DNA of 57,056 nucleotides from Nostoc sp. JL33. Lineage in GTDB: Bacteria > Cyanobacteriota > Cyanobacteriia > Cyanobacteriales > Nostocaceae. The stretch covers positions 1 through 57,056 of the forward strand of contig NZ_JABXKP010000067.1 in NCBI RefSeq assembly GCF_017114985.1, written 5' to 3'. Below the pieces are notes generated by a model. It worked only from the letters and a program-made list of their open reading frames with translations, made no database searches and was not told the origin of the DNA. Positions 49,986-57,056 of the stretch are shown here, in pieces. Every line of letters begins with the position of its first letter. Position 1 is the stretch's first letter. A program made the translations under genes and the position numbers.

Positions 49986-50960
49986 TTAACTATCTTGGGA
50001 ACTGGCAGATGTATCAATCGACTCGGCGCCTACCACCTGGGATTTCTCCCTACGCTCTCGCCACCAAGCTAAAAGAGAACCGGCAATGAAAATACTTGAA
50101 TATGCACCCATTGTGAATCCAATAATCAAAGCTAAAGAAAAGTTTCTCAGAGTTTCGCCGCCAAATAGGAATAGGGAAAATAATGTTAGCAAAACGGTAA
50201 ACGTGGTATTAATTGATCGCGTTAAAGTTTGATTGATTGCATCATCAACCACTTTGTCAATGCGATCGTTAGGATGTAGATTCAGTATTTCCCGAATGCG
50301 ATCGTAGATTACCACGGTATCTGTCACCGAGAAACCAGTAATAGTCAAAATAGCAACGACGAAAAGGCTATCAACTTCAATACCTGCTACTAATCCCAAG
50401 ATGGAGAAAACACCCACCGTAATCAAAACATCATGGAACAAGGCAATAATTGCGATTACGGCATAGTCCACCTGGAACCGCACACTTAAATAAATAACGA
50501 TCCCTGCGAAGGAGACAACCAGAGCTAATAACCCTTGGGAAAGTAATTGACGACCAAGTGTCGGGCCAACGGTGTCAATTTGGGTGGCTTTCGGGTCAAA
50601 GGCTCCAATTTTTTCAGTCAAAGCTGTTTGCAATTGGGTGCGTTGCTCGACATCTAATGTCTTCGTGCGAATCGATATTCCCTGTTGGTTTTGACCAACA
50701 ACTTGGATGCTACTATTATTTAGCTTCTGAGCGTCAATTACTTCCCTGACGTTAGAGATTTCAATCGGTTGAGTGCAGTTGTTTGGTTGTGTACAATCGC
50801 GTTCAAATTGTAGCCGCGTACCACCGACAAAATCTAAACTGGGACGTAGTGGTGCGCCTAGTTGTTGCCAAGAAATCACCATCGCCACGATGCCAATGAT
50901 CATCAGGGTGGCAGAAATTGTCCACCATAGTCCTCGCTGTTTGATCACACTAAATTTCAT
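49986..50960 (-). CDS. secF: protein translocase subunit SecF
   Basis: Works with SecD to pull exported proteins across the membrane using the proton gradient. The 324-aa product has the first helix [17 protein letters not shown], the P4-like periplasmic part with [17 protein letters not shown], and the helix bundle with [19 protein letters not shown] and [16 protein letters not shown] (family signature). It overlaps secD by 4 nt (ATGA), so the pair is translationally coupled. Confidence 0.96.
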   Translation of the reverse strand: MKFSVIKQRGLWWTISATLMIIGIVAMVISWQQLGAPLRPSLDFVGGTRLQFERDCTQPNNCTQPIEISNVREVIDAQKLNNSSIQVVGQNQQGISIRTKTLDVEQRTQLQTALTEKIGAFDPKATQIDTVGPTLGRQLLSQGLLALVVSFAGIVIYLSVRFQVDYAVIAIIALFHDVLITVGVFSILGLVAGIEVDSLFVVAILTITGFSVTDTVVIYDRIREILNLHPNDRIDKVVDDAINQTLTRSINTTFTVLLTLFSLFLFGGETLRNFSLALIIGFTMGAYSSIFIAGSLLAWWRERREKSQVVGAESIDTSASSQDS

Positions 50961-52375
50961 GACTGCACCTCCGCACCAGACTTAATTGACGTTGAGAGAT
51001 TAGGACAAAACAACTCTGGCTTACGCAAGTTGGGAAATTGCAATGATAGGAACAGCAGTGTGCGACTACAAGTAATGGCAGTAAACAAATTTACCCCCAA
51101 GCCTAGCGCCAATGTCAAAGCAAAGCCTTTAACTAAACCTGCTCCTAAGAAAAACAGTGCTGCACAAGAAATTAATGATGTGACATGACTATCTAAAATG
51201 CTAGACCAAGCTCGGTAGAATCCTGCCTCTACAGAACGATATAAAGTTTTACCAGCGCGTAGTTCTTCACGGGTGCGTTCAAAAATCAATACGTTAGCAT
51301 CAACTGCCATGCCGATACTGAGGATAAACCCAGCAATACCGGGGAGAGTTAATGTCACGCCTAACAAAGCGAAGGTGGCATAGGTCAATAGCGCATAGAT
51401 AATCAAAGCAAAGTCGGCAATTAACCCTGGTAGTCGGTAGTAAACTAACATGAAAATCAATACTAACAGCAATCCGCCACTACCAGCGTAAATACTGCGT
51501 TGAATACTATCTTTACCTAAAGTTGCCCCAACAGTGCGGTTTTCGACGATTTGCACTGGTAAGGGTAAAGCACCACCCCGTAGCTGCACACCTAAGTTGT
51601 TGGCTTCTTGGGCGGTAAACCTACCTGTAATTACAGCAGCACCACCACTAATACCACTAGCAGCAAATTCTGGCCCGACACTCGGAGCGCTGATCAGTTC
51701 ATTGTCTAGAAAAATGCCAATGCTGCGTCCTGTACCGGCAAGTTTTTTCGTCAGTTCGGCAAACAGTTCACCACCCTTTTGGTCGAAGCGAATGGCAACA
51801 TTCCAATTGTTGTTTTGAGTGGGTTCACCGGCTGCATCTTTGAGGAATTTTCCTGCGAGTGGGGGGTTTGTGCTTTCAAATAATTCAGCGATCGCTTGAT
51901 TATTTTTCTGCAAATCTTGCTGATTTTTGAGAATTGCTGCTTGATCGTTACTCTTTATCGAATCTTGTTGCTTTGCTTTCAATTCAGCTCGTGATGATTG
52001 GAAAGCAAACAGTTGGGTTTCCGTACCAGGCTTTTGCGTGCGAAATTCTAACTGCGCCGTACCCCCTAGAACCCGTTCAGCTTGCTGTGGATCGCTGACT
52101 CCGGGTAACTGCACTAGGATTTGATCTTTCCCTACAGTTTGTACCACTGGTTCAGAAACGCCAAGACCATTAATGCGACCTTCAACTATTTTTTTCACGG
52201 CTTCCAATTCGCGGTCGGTGATTTGCTTAATCTCCGGTGTTGTTTTCACTTGAATTGTGAGCTGTGAGCCTCCGCGCAAGTCTAGTCCTAGCGGAATCGA
52301 AATTGTGTTAATCACCGCAATGGCGGCGATTATCAGGACTACAATCAAAATTAAAAGCGATCGCTGTCTTTGCAT
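50957..52375 (-). CDS. secD: protein translocase subunit SecD
   Basis: Partner of SecF in Sec-dependent export. The preferred start is the ATG at 52375 ([21 protein letters not shown]); an ATG at 52396 adds 7 residues encoded by repeat-like sequence. The signature [10 protein letters not shown] follows the first helix; P1 domain in the middle ([19 protein letters not shown]), then the C-terminal helices with [17 protein letters not shown]. Length of about 472 aa is normal for cyanobacteria. It lies between pdhB and secF. Confidence 0.95.
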   Translation of the reverse strand: MQRQRSLLILIVVLIIAAIAVINTISIPLGLDLRGGSQLTIQVKTTPEIKQITDRELEAVKKIVEGRINGLGVSEPVVQTVGKDQILVQLPGVSDPQQAERVLGGTAQLEFRTQKPGTETQLFAFQSSRAELKAKQQDSIKSNDQAAILKNQQDLQKNNQAIAELFESTNPPLAGKFLKDAAGEPTQNNNWNVAIRFDQKGGELFAELTKKLAGTGRSIGIFLDNELISAPSVGPEFAASGISGGAAVITGRFTAQEANNLGVQLRGGALPLPVQIVENRTVGATLGKDSIQRSIYAGSGGLLLVLIFMLVYYRLPGLIADFALIIYALLTYATFALLGVTLTLPGIAGFILSIGMAVDANVLIFERTREELRAGKTLYRSVEAGFYRAWSSILDSHVTSLISCAALFFLGAGLVKGFALTLALGLGVNLFTAITCSRTLLFLSLQFPNLRKPELFCPNLSTSIKSGAEVQS

Positions 52376-52420
52376 ACCATAACTCGCAACTGACAAAGGC
52401 TATAATAGCGCTCTTTTGTA

Positions 52421-52490
52421 GAGTTAGGAGTTATGAGTTGCAAGTTAGGAGTTATGAGTTGCAAGTTAGGAGTTGGGAGTTAAGAGTTGT
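52421..52490. repeat. tandem GAGTTATGAGTTGCAAGTTAG repeat
   Basis: Two full copies and a partial one of a 21-bp unit (itself three 7-mers), between pdhB and secD. The secD start region borders the same repeat family. Confidence 0.85.
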
Positions 52491-52526
52491 AAATTCATTA
52501 AATTATTAACTCCTCACTCCTAACTT

Positions 52527-53510
52527 TTAAACCCGCAACGCTACCATTTTTTCTACAGCTTCTACTATTTGCTCTGGTTGGACAATTGTTAATCGTTCCA
52601 GATTGCCGTTGTAAGGCGTGGGGATGTCTTGGGAAGAAAGCCGCAGTACTGGCGCATCCAATTCATCAAATAAGCGATCGTTTATTGAGGCGATGACTTC
52701 TGCTCCGATGCCCGCAGTTCGCATCGATTCTTCCACTACAATCACTTTATGGGTTTTACGTATTGATGCGCCAATGGTATCAAAATCTAATGGCTTAAGC
52801 GAGATTAAATCAATAACTTCTGGATCATAACCTTGTTTTTCCAAAGTTTTTACCGCTTGCAGCACATGATGCCGCATCCGGGAATAAGTGATAATTGTGA
52901 CATCTTTTCCTTGACGCACAACTTCTGCTTTATCTAGGGGTAGTAAATATTCTTCTTCTGGTAAATCTTCTTTCAAGTTGTAAAGCAGAACGTGTTCAAA
53001 GAACAACACAGGGTTATCATCGCGGATAGCGGATTTTAGTAGTCCTTTAGCATTTCTTGGTGTGGAGCAGGCAACAATCTTTAACCCTGGCACAGCTTGG
53101 AAGTAAGTTTCTAGTCGCTGGGAATGTTCTGCCCCTAGTTGTCGTCCGACACCTCCAGGGCCGCGAATTACCATCGGAATTTTAAAGTTACCGCCAGAAG
53201 TATAGCGCAGCATCCCAGCGTTGTTGGCTATTTGGTTGAAGGCGAGCAATAAAAAGCCCATATTCATGCCTTCGATGATCGGACGCAACCCAGTCATTGC
53301 GGCTCCCACTGCCATGCCGGTAAAGCTATTTTCGGCGATGGGGGTGTCTAAAATGCGGAGTTCGCCATATTTTTGGTACAGGTCTTTGGTGACTTTATAG
53401 GAACCGCCGTAGTGTCCGACGTCTTCACCGAGAACGAATACGCTCGAATCACGCGCCATTTCTTCATCAATGGCTTCCCGTAAGGCGTTGAAGAATAGTG
53501 TTTCTGCCAT
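52527..53510 (-). CDS. pdhB: pyruvate dehydrogenase E1 component, beta subunit
   Basis: Oxidative decarboxylation of pyruvate to acetyl-CoA with thiamine diphosphate. The 327-aa product: [80 protein letters not shown] and the C-terminal domain [15 protein letters not shown] are all E1-beta blocks. No alpha subunit is next to it, as usual in cyanobacteria where pdhA and pdhB are separate. It precedes secD-secF on the same strand, a conserved neighbourhood. Confidence 0.96.
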   Translation of the reverse strand: MAETLFFNALREAIDEEMARDSSVFVLGEDVGHYGGSYKVTKDLYQKYGELRILDTPIAENSFTGMAVGAAMTGLRPIIEGMNMGFLLLAFNQIANNAGMLRYTSGGNFKIPMVIRGPGGVGRQLGAEHSQRLETYFQAVPGLKIVACSTPRNAKGLLKSAIRDDNPVLFFEHVLLYNLKEDLPEEEYLLPLDKAEVVRQGKDVTIITYSRMRHHVLQAVKTLEKQGYDPEVIDLISLKPLDFDTIGASIRKTHKVIVVEESMRTAGIGAEVIASINDRLFDELDAPVLRLSSQDIPTPYNGNLERLTIVQPEQIVEAVEKMVALRV

Positions 53511-53824
53511 TTAGACCTTTTAGTACGATTATAGTTTTAGAATTTTATCGTGCTGCTGTCACAAATACGGTGAGCGATCGCACTAGTTAGAGATTGTTTG
53601 CATAAACCGCCCCTAGCACAGAGCGACTAATTGCCATAACTATATCAAATAGATTTTATCGGTTTTAGGAGCGATCGCCTGACACTCTGGCAAACGAGAG
53701 AATCCTCTATTTATTTACTATAAGGTTGACAATGTACAGACAATATGCTTAATCAACTCCCAGAAATCAACCATTTCGTAGGACAGGCAAGATGCGTGTC
53801 CTACAAAATTCAAATCACCAAGGA
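53511..53824. other. 314-bp intergenic region with a hairpin repeat
   Basis: Contains HIP1 sites and the hairpin GTAGGACA (53778-53785) with TGTCCTAC (53797-53804), an 8-bp stem and 11-nt loop, close to the 3' end of the protease gene. Noncoding. Confidence 0.5.
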
Positions 53825-54787
53825 TTAATTACCAGCAGCCAACTTATCCAAGAAATCGATTTTTACAGCCAGATTGGTTATATCTTGATTGGTTTCCAAG
53901 TTCTTAATTTCAGCATTATTCAAGGCAACAATGTAGGGTTGTTCACCAACATAGGTGATAAGAGGCCCGCCAGAAGAACCACCTCCAGTAGCGCAATCAT
54001 GCAAAAGTACCCCTGACTCCTCCCCAACAATGCTACACCCGGCTTCAAAGCTTGCAGTCCATCCTCTACCGGCAGTCAGGTCTTCATAGCCTTTTTTCTT
54101 GGGATTGGGAAAATCGCCAGAGTAGCCAACAAAGGATAACGTTTTTGGGTTATTAATAAGAGTCGAAGAACGCAAAGATTTCCAGCCTAAATGACCATAC
54201 TTCCGACCGAGAGGCTGATTAATTTTGAGAAGTGCCCAGTCGTTTATCTGATTTGTGAGCTTGTCATCTGTAAAATCTGTACCGTAAACAACTTGCTCTA
54301 CTAAAACTTCATCCTGCACAACACCATTAATCACATTTGGCATAAACAGAATTTTTTGACTTAATTTATGGGTATCAGGGTCAATAACGCAATGGGCATT
54401 TGTCAAAACTATATCATCATCAATTAAAGTTCCCGTGCAATGATAGCTTTTGGCATCAGTTGTTGTACCCTGAACTCGGCCAATAGTTGACCAAGGATAT
54501 TTTCTGCTAGTCATGGGGATACGGTCATCGACACCGCGAGGTATTCCCCGGTTAACTTCATCAGCCTTTTTCGACTGATTGAGGTCAGAAGGTTTAAAAG
54601 GCTTTCCATTCGCGGGTAGCTTGAATTGAGATGCTTCTTGAAATTTGCTGAATGTTGGTGGTTTACTTTGTTGAGTTTCTGTCTGTGCTTGTGCATGAAC
54701 TGATACCCAACCGCCCAAAGTTATCGCACCAATAATTGCAGCAAAAAAGAGAGTAAAAAATTGTTTGTAGATAGGCTTTTTAGTCAT
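53825..54787 (-). CDS. secreted trypsin-like serine protease (S1/V8-type)
   Basis: A 320-aa exported protease. Signal peptide up to about residue 34 (GGWVSVHAQA). Catalytic triad: His132 in VLTNAHC, Asp183 in INDWALLKI and Ser272 in GGGSSGGPL. Cys117 and Cys133 could form the disulfide typical of the fold. An AAGGAG Shine-Dalgarno sits 8 nt before the ATG, and its first two bases lie in the 3-bp target duplication of MITE copy B. It is downstream of the TPR-CHAT gene on the same strand, separated by the MITE. Confidence 0.92.
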   Translation of the reverse strand: MTKKPIYKQFFTLFFAAIIGAITLGGWVSVHAQAQTETQQSKPPTFSKFQEASQFKLPANGKPFKPSDLNQSKKADEVNRGIPRGVDDRIPMTSRKYPWSTIGRVQGTTTDAKSYHCTGTLIDDDIVLTNAHCVIDPDTHKLSQKILFMPNVINGVVQDEVLVEQVVYGTDFTDDKLTNQINDWALLKINQPLGRKYGHLGWKSLRSSTLINNPKTLSFVGYSGDFPNPKKKGYEDLTAGRGWTASFEAGCSIVGEESGVLLHDCATGGGSSGGPLITYVGEQPYIVALNNAEIKNLETNQDITNLAVKIDFLDKLAAGN

Positions 54788-54802
54788 TGTTTGAACTCCT
54801 TA

Positions 54803-54902
54803 TACCGTTTCTTTGTGAAGCTGCATATATTTACCCCCCGGCTACGCCGTCCCCCCTTGTGAAGGGGGGACTGATTATGTGCATCTTCATACAGAATTGG
54901 TA
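54803..54902. mobile_element. MITE copy B, 100 bp, with TTA duplication
   Basis: Ends TACCGTTTCTTTGTGAAGC and the complement of TACCAATTCTGTATGAAGA, matching copy A at 37140-37295. TTA flanks both sides (54800-54802 and 54903-54905). The interior is a CCCCCCGGC tract and a CCCCCCTT/AAGGGGGG hairpin. It is inserted directly ahead of the protease ribosome binding site. Confidence 0.85.
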
Positions 54903-54933
54903 TTAGTTAATTAATACTTGCAATTTCATCATT

Positions 54934-54960
54934 AATTACGAATTACGAATTACGAATTAG
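54934..54960. repeat. tandem ATTACGA repeat
   Basis: About four perfect 7-bp units between MITE copy B and the 3' end of the CHAT gene, whose stop lies in it. Confidence 0.85.
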
Positions 54961-56153
54961 TAATTATTTCGCCATTCACCTTGCAGAGTGAAAGCAGCCC
55001 AATAACGGGGATCTTGCCAATTTTTATGTTCCCACAAATACAGTTGTGCATCTCTCAGAGCAGCAATAGGAGATTTACCTTGCTGCCACATTTGGCGATA
55101 AAATTCGCTCATCAATTCCTTAGTTCCCTGATCGTCAACACTCCATAAAGACACCGCTACTCGTTGTGAACCTGCATACATTAATCCTCTTGTCAATCCT
55201 ACCAACCCTTCCCCCTGAACTTCCTTACCTAGCCCAGTTTCACAGGCACTCAACACCACTAAATCAGCGGGTAAATCCAGATTGAAGATATCGTTGAGCC
55301 GCAGATAACCTCTTTGGGGCTTACCTTGTTTGTCTACCAACGAAAGTACAATGCCTGATAATTCTGGGTTGCTGCTGTTGGCAAAGCCGTGAGTTGCAAA
55401 ATGAATGATGCGGTATTGACTTAGTTGTGGGTTAGTTACCCACTTGTAGTTAGCATCAAAATCAAAAGCTTGCAGGCTATCTTTTGGCGAGACGAGTTTG
55501 AGAATTGCCTCTGCTTCTTGGCGAGTACCATCAAGTCGTCCCCAACCGTCGCGGTTAAGATTTTTGGCAGATCGTGCTAGAGCAGAACGTTGTTCGTCGA
55601 ATGCGGGAGTTGAGGAATCTTTATCTGGTTTACCAGTGACCCGCGACTCATCAGCGCTAAATACCGGATCAGCGAGGATGGCTAGGGCTTTGGGTGCGGC
55701 TTTGCGTCCTTTGGTTTCCTGTCTGAGTATGGCTATGGTTGAGGCAGAAGGAAGATTGACGATTTCATGATTTATAAGCAGGGGTTGGTAATTGAACTTT
55801 GTGCCTCCGCTAGGGGATGGGAGTTTATTCTGCTCCCCCTTCTTCCCTGGTAGAGAAGCAGGTTGGGGGTTTAGGTCAGTTAATGCCGCAAAGGGAATAT
55901 TTTGCAAAGCACCATCAGCGACAATTACCAAGCGTTTTTTCCCTAACTTCTTAGCGACAGGTGCAAGGATGATTTGACTCAGTTGGGTTGCAGCTTTGAC
56001 GGTTCCCTTCGGGTCTGTAACTACTACCAAACTTTGGCGAAAATCATTTGTAGCTTTCTCTATCTGTTCGCGTCCAGGTAGTTCATAAGTATCGAGAGAA
56101 TTGGGAGTGACAGCCCAAAGATAGCTGCGTTCTTTACCTAAAGAATATTGCAA
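54957..56153 (-). CDS. CHAT (caspase-like) domain half of a TPR-CHAT protein
   Basis: Encodes 398 aa from a TTG at 56153; this is the C-terminal half of a larger reading frame cut off by a stop codon at 56187-56189. The CHAT domain has the His of the dyad in IIHFATHGFAN (His255 in this frame) and the Cys in LSACETGLG (Cys304), the caspase/separase-type catalytic pair. The C-terminus LRDAQLYLWEHKNWQDPRYWAAFTLQGEW is the family end. If the upstream stop is real, the half could only be made by re-initiation or as an independent peptide. Family members act in proteolytic signalling; substrates here are unknown. Confidence 0.85.
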   Translation of the reverse strand: MQYSLGKERSYLWAVTPNSLDTYELPGREQIEKATNDFRQSLVVVTDPKGTVKAATQLSQIILAPVAKKLGKKRLVIVADGALQNIPFAALTDLNPQPASLPGKKGEQNKLPSPSGGTKFNYQPLLINHEIVNLPSASTIAILRQETKGRKAAPKALAILADPVFSADESRVTGKPDKDSSTPAFDEQRSALARSAKNLNRDGWGRLDGTRQEAEAILKLVSPKDSLQAFDFDANYKWVTNPQLSQYRIIHFATHGFANSSNPELSGIVLSLVDKQGKPQRGYLRLNDIFNLDLPADLVVLSACETGLGKEVQGEGLVGLTRGLMYAGSQRVAVSLWSVDDQGTKELMSEFYRQMWQQGKSPIAALRDAQLYLWEHKNWQDPRYWAAFTLQGEWRNNY

Positions 56154-56186
56154 TAGCAGGGTGTCTGAATCGAGTTGTTGCTGAAT

Positions 56187-57056
56187 TTAAGCTAATTTCA
56201 GAGGTTCAGGATATTTCAGTGCTGCATATTTGGGGCTACTTGTACGGATTTTGGTTTGCAGTTCTTGGTATTGGCTACGGAGGTCGGCAATTTCTTTTTC
56301 GAGGTTTTGGATTGCGGTTGTGGGTGCTTTTTTATTCAGTAACTCTTGACGCAGTTGATCTCTAGCATCAAGTTGCTGCTCCAAGTTTTGTTCTTCTGCC
56401 AGTAGTTGCGGGTTAACGCCTTTACGGATTTTGGCATTGGCTTCTGTTAATAGTTCTAAAAGAACCCTGGCACGCGATCGCTCACTCATGTGTAGTGCCA
56501 AAGCGTCGTATCCTTTAGATGGTTCTTTTTTGTGCAGTTCCATCAAGATATCGATTTTAAGTTGATAATAATCTTGTACTGTGGCAAAAAAGGAGGTTCG
56601 TAAGTCGGAACTAACGACTTCTTTACGGATGTTTTCGATGATTGCGATCGCTTGATCTATGGGGGTGAGGGCTGCTTGGAGTTGGCTGTTTTGGCGTTGC
56701 AGTTTGGCGATGTTGTAGAGACTTTGGGCTTGTTCAGAACGTAAGCCCATTTGAGTATAGAGAGCAAGTTGTTCTTTATAGGCTTCTATGGCTTTCTCTG
56801 GTTGTTTAAGGGCTACGTAAGCTTCACCAGTTCCGGCGATCACATTCGCCTCTATTTCCCGGAAGCCGGATTCTCGCCCCAGTTTTCTAGCTTTTTGAGA
56901 GGATTCTAGAGACTTGGCATAATTTCCTTGTTTAATCTCAACTTGAGCAAGGATATCAAGTGTCGCTGCTTCTAAGGCTAATTTATACTCATCAATCTCT
57001 AAGAGGGTGTTTATAAATAAAAAATAAAGAGCACCATAGTAATTCCCCCAGGACAG
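56187..57056 (-). pseudogene. TPR half of the TPR-CHAT gene, partial at window edge and ending in a premature stop
   Basis: The frame runs from beyond the window edge through TPR-like helices (KQPEKAIEAYKEQLALYTQMG and SLYNIAKLQRQNSQLQAALT), then a coiled linker (LAEEQNLEQQLDARDQLRQEL), and stops at TAA 56187-56189 after PEPLKLA. Translation in the same frame past the stop continues IQQQLDSDTLL into the CHAT half. In related proteins this joint reads LAEIQQQL, so a single G-to-T change (GAA to TAA) explains the stop. The coordinates therefore mark the remaining upstream part of a nonsense-interrupted gene. Confidence 0.8.

Overview
The window is chromosomal DNA from a filamentous, heterocyst-type cyanobacterium close to Nostoc/Anabaena. 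Evidence: photosystem I genes in the order psaF-psaJ-psaL, a ferredoxin-dependent glutamate synthase, Tic22, DUF1825, DUF1997 and DUF29 proteins, frequent HIP1 octamers (GCGATCGC), and many 7-9 bp tandem repeats between genes. Most of the content is core housekeeping. The unusual material is small-scale: miniature insertion elements, repeat DNA captured in frame inside conserved genes, and several freshly broken genes.

Layout. 1-2.2 kb: a small cyanobacterial protein, an LL-diaminopimelate-aminotransferase-like pseudogene split by a 100-bp element, a 67-aa protein and a STAS regulator. 2.3-9.3 kb: a radical SAM/DUF2344 fusion, then rne-rnhB, then a DUF1997 protein. 9.8-11.6 kb: pheA and a LON-domain protein. 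11.7-17.2 kb (minus strand): the str operon rpsL-rpsG-fusA-tuf-rpsJ, with an unusually long rpsL-rpsG spacer. 17.3-20.7 kb: an A-type Fe-S carrier, a cupin, and a secreted phosphodiester glycosidase-like protein. 21.4-26.2 kb: glutamate synthase. 26.3-31.7 kb: a frameshifted membrane protein, a polysaccharide deacetylase, signal peptidase I, a helix-hairpin-helix protein, a TM2 protein and DUF1825. 31.8-38.6 kb: a class A PBP, tyrS, pyrF, a hypothetical, a DUF29 protein, a RemA-like protein and gmk. 38.7-41.5 kb: psaL, psaJ (only 49 aa), psaF and tsaD. 41.5-49.9 kb: a hydrolase, an ACT-like protein, two related GNAT acetyltransferases, tRNA-Pro(UGG), tic22, prmC, a tsaC-like gene and a degenerate histidine kinase. 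49.5-53.5 kb: pdhB-secD-secF plus a small membrane protein. 53.8-57 kb: a trypsin-like protease and a TPR-CHAT (caspase-like) gene interrupted by one in-frame stop.

Functional links: translation is strongly represented (str operon, tyrS, prmC for release-factor methylation, tsaC/tsaD for t6A, tRNA-Pro). Protein export is covered by secD, secF and lepB, and cell-wall work by the PBP and deacetylase. The photosystem I gene order is the one associated with tetrameric PSI in heterocyst formers.

Most informative second-look items: (1) two elements whose precise removal with one TA copy rebuilds the interrupted sequence (799-898 in the aminotransferase pseudogene, 30917-31074 in a palindromic repeat); (2) a second MITE family present twice (37140-37295 and 54803-54902), each copy flanked by a 3-bp TNA duplication, one abutting the Shine-Dalgarno of the trypsin-like protease; (3) a nonsense codon between the TPR and CHAT halves of the caspase-like gene; (4) repeat-derived in-frame segments in the radical SAM protein, glutamate synthase and RNase E; (5) a 43.6-43.97 kb noncoding region with long complementary arms. 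I saw no CRISPR array, no prophage, no full-length transposase and no clearly new multi-gene system.
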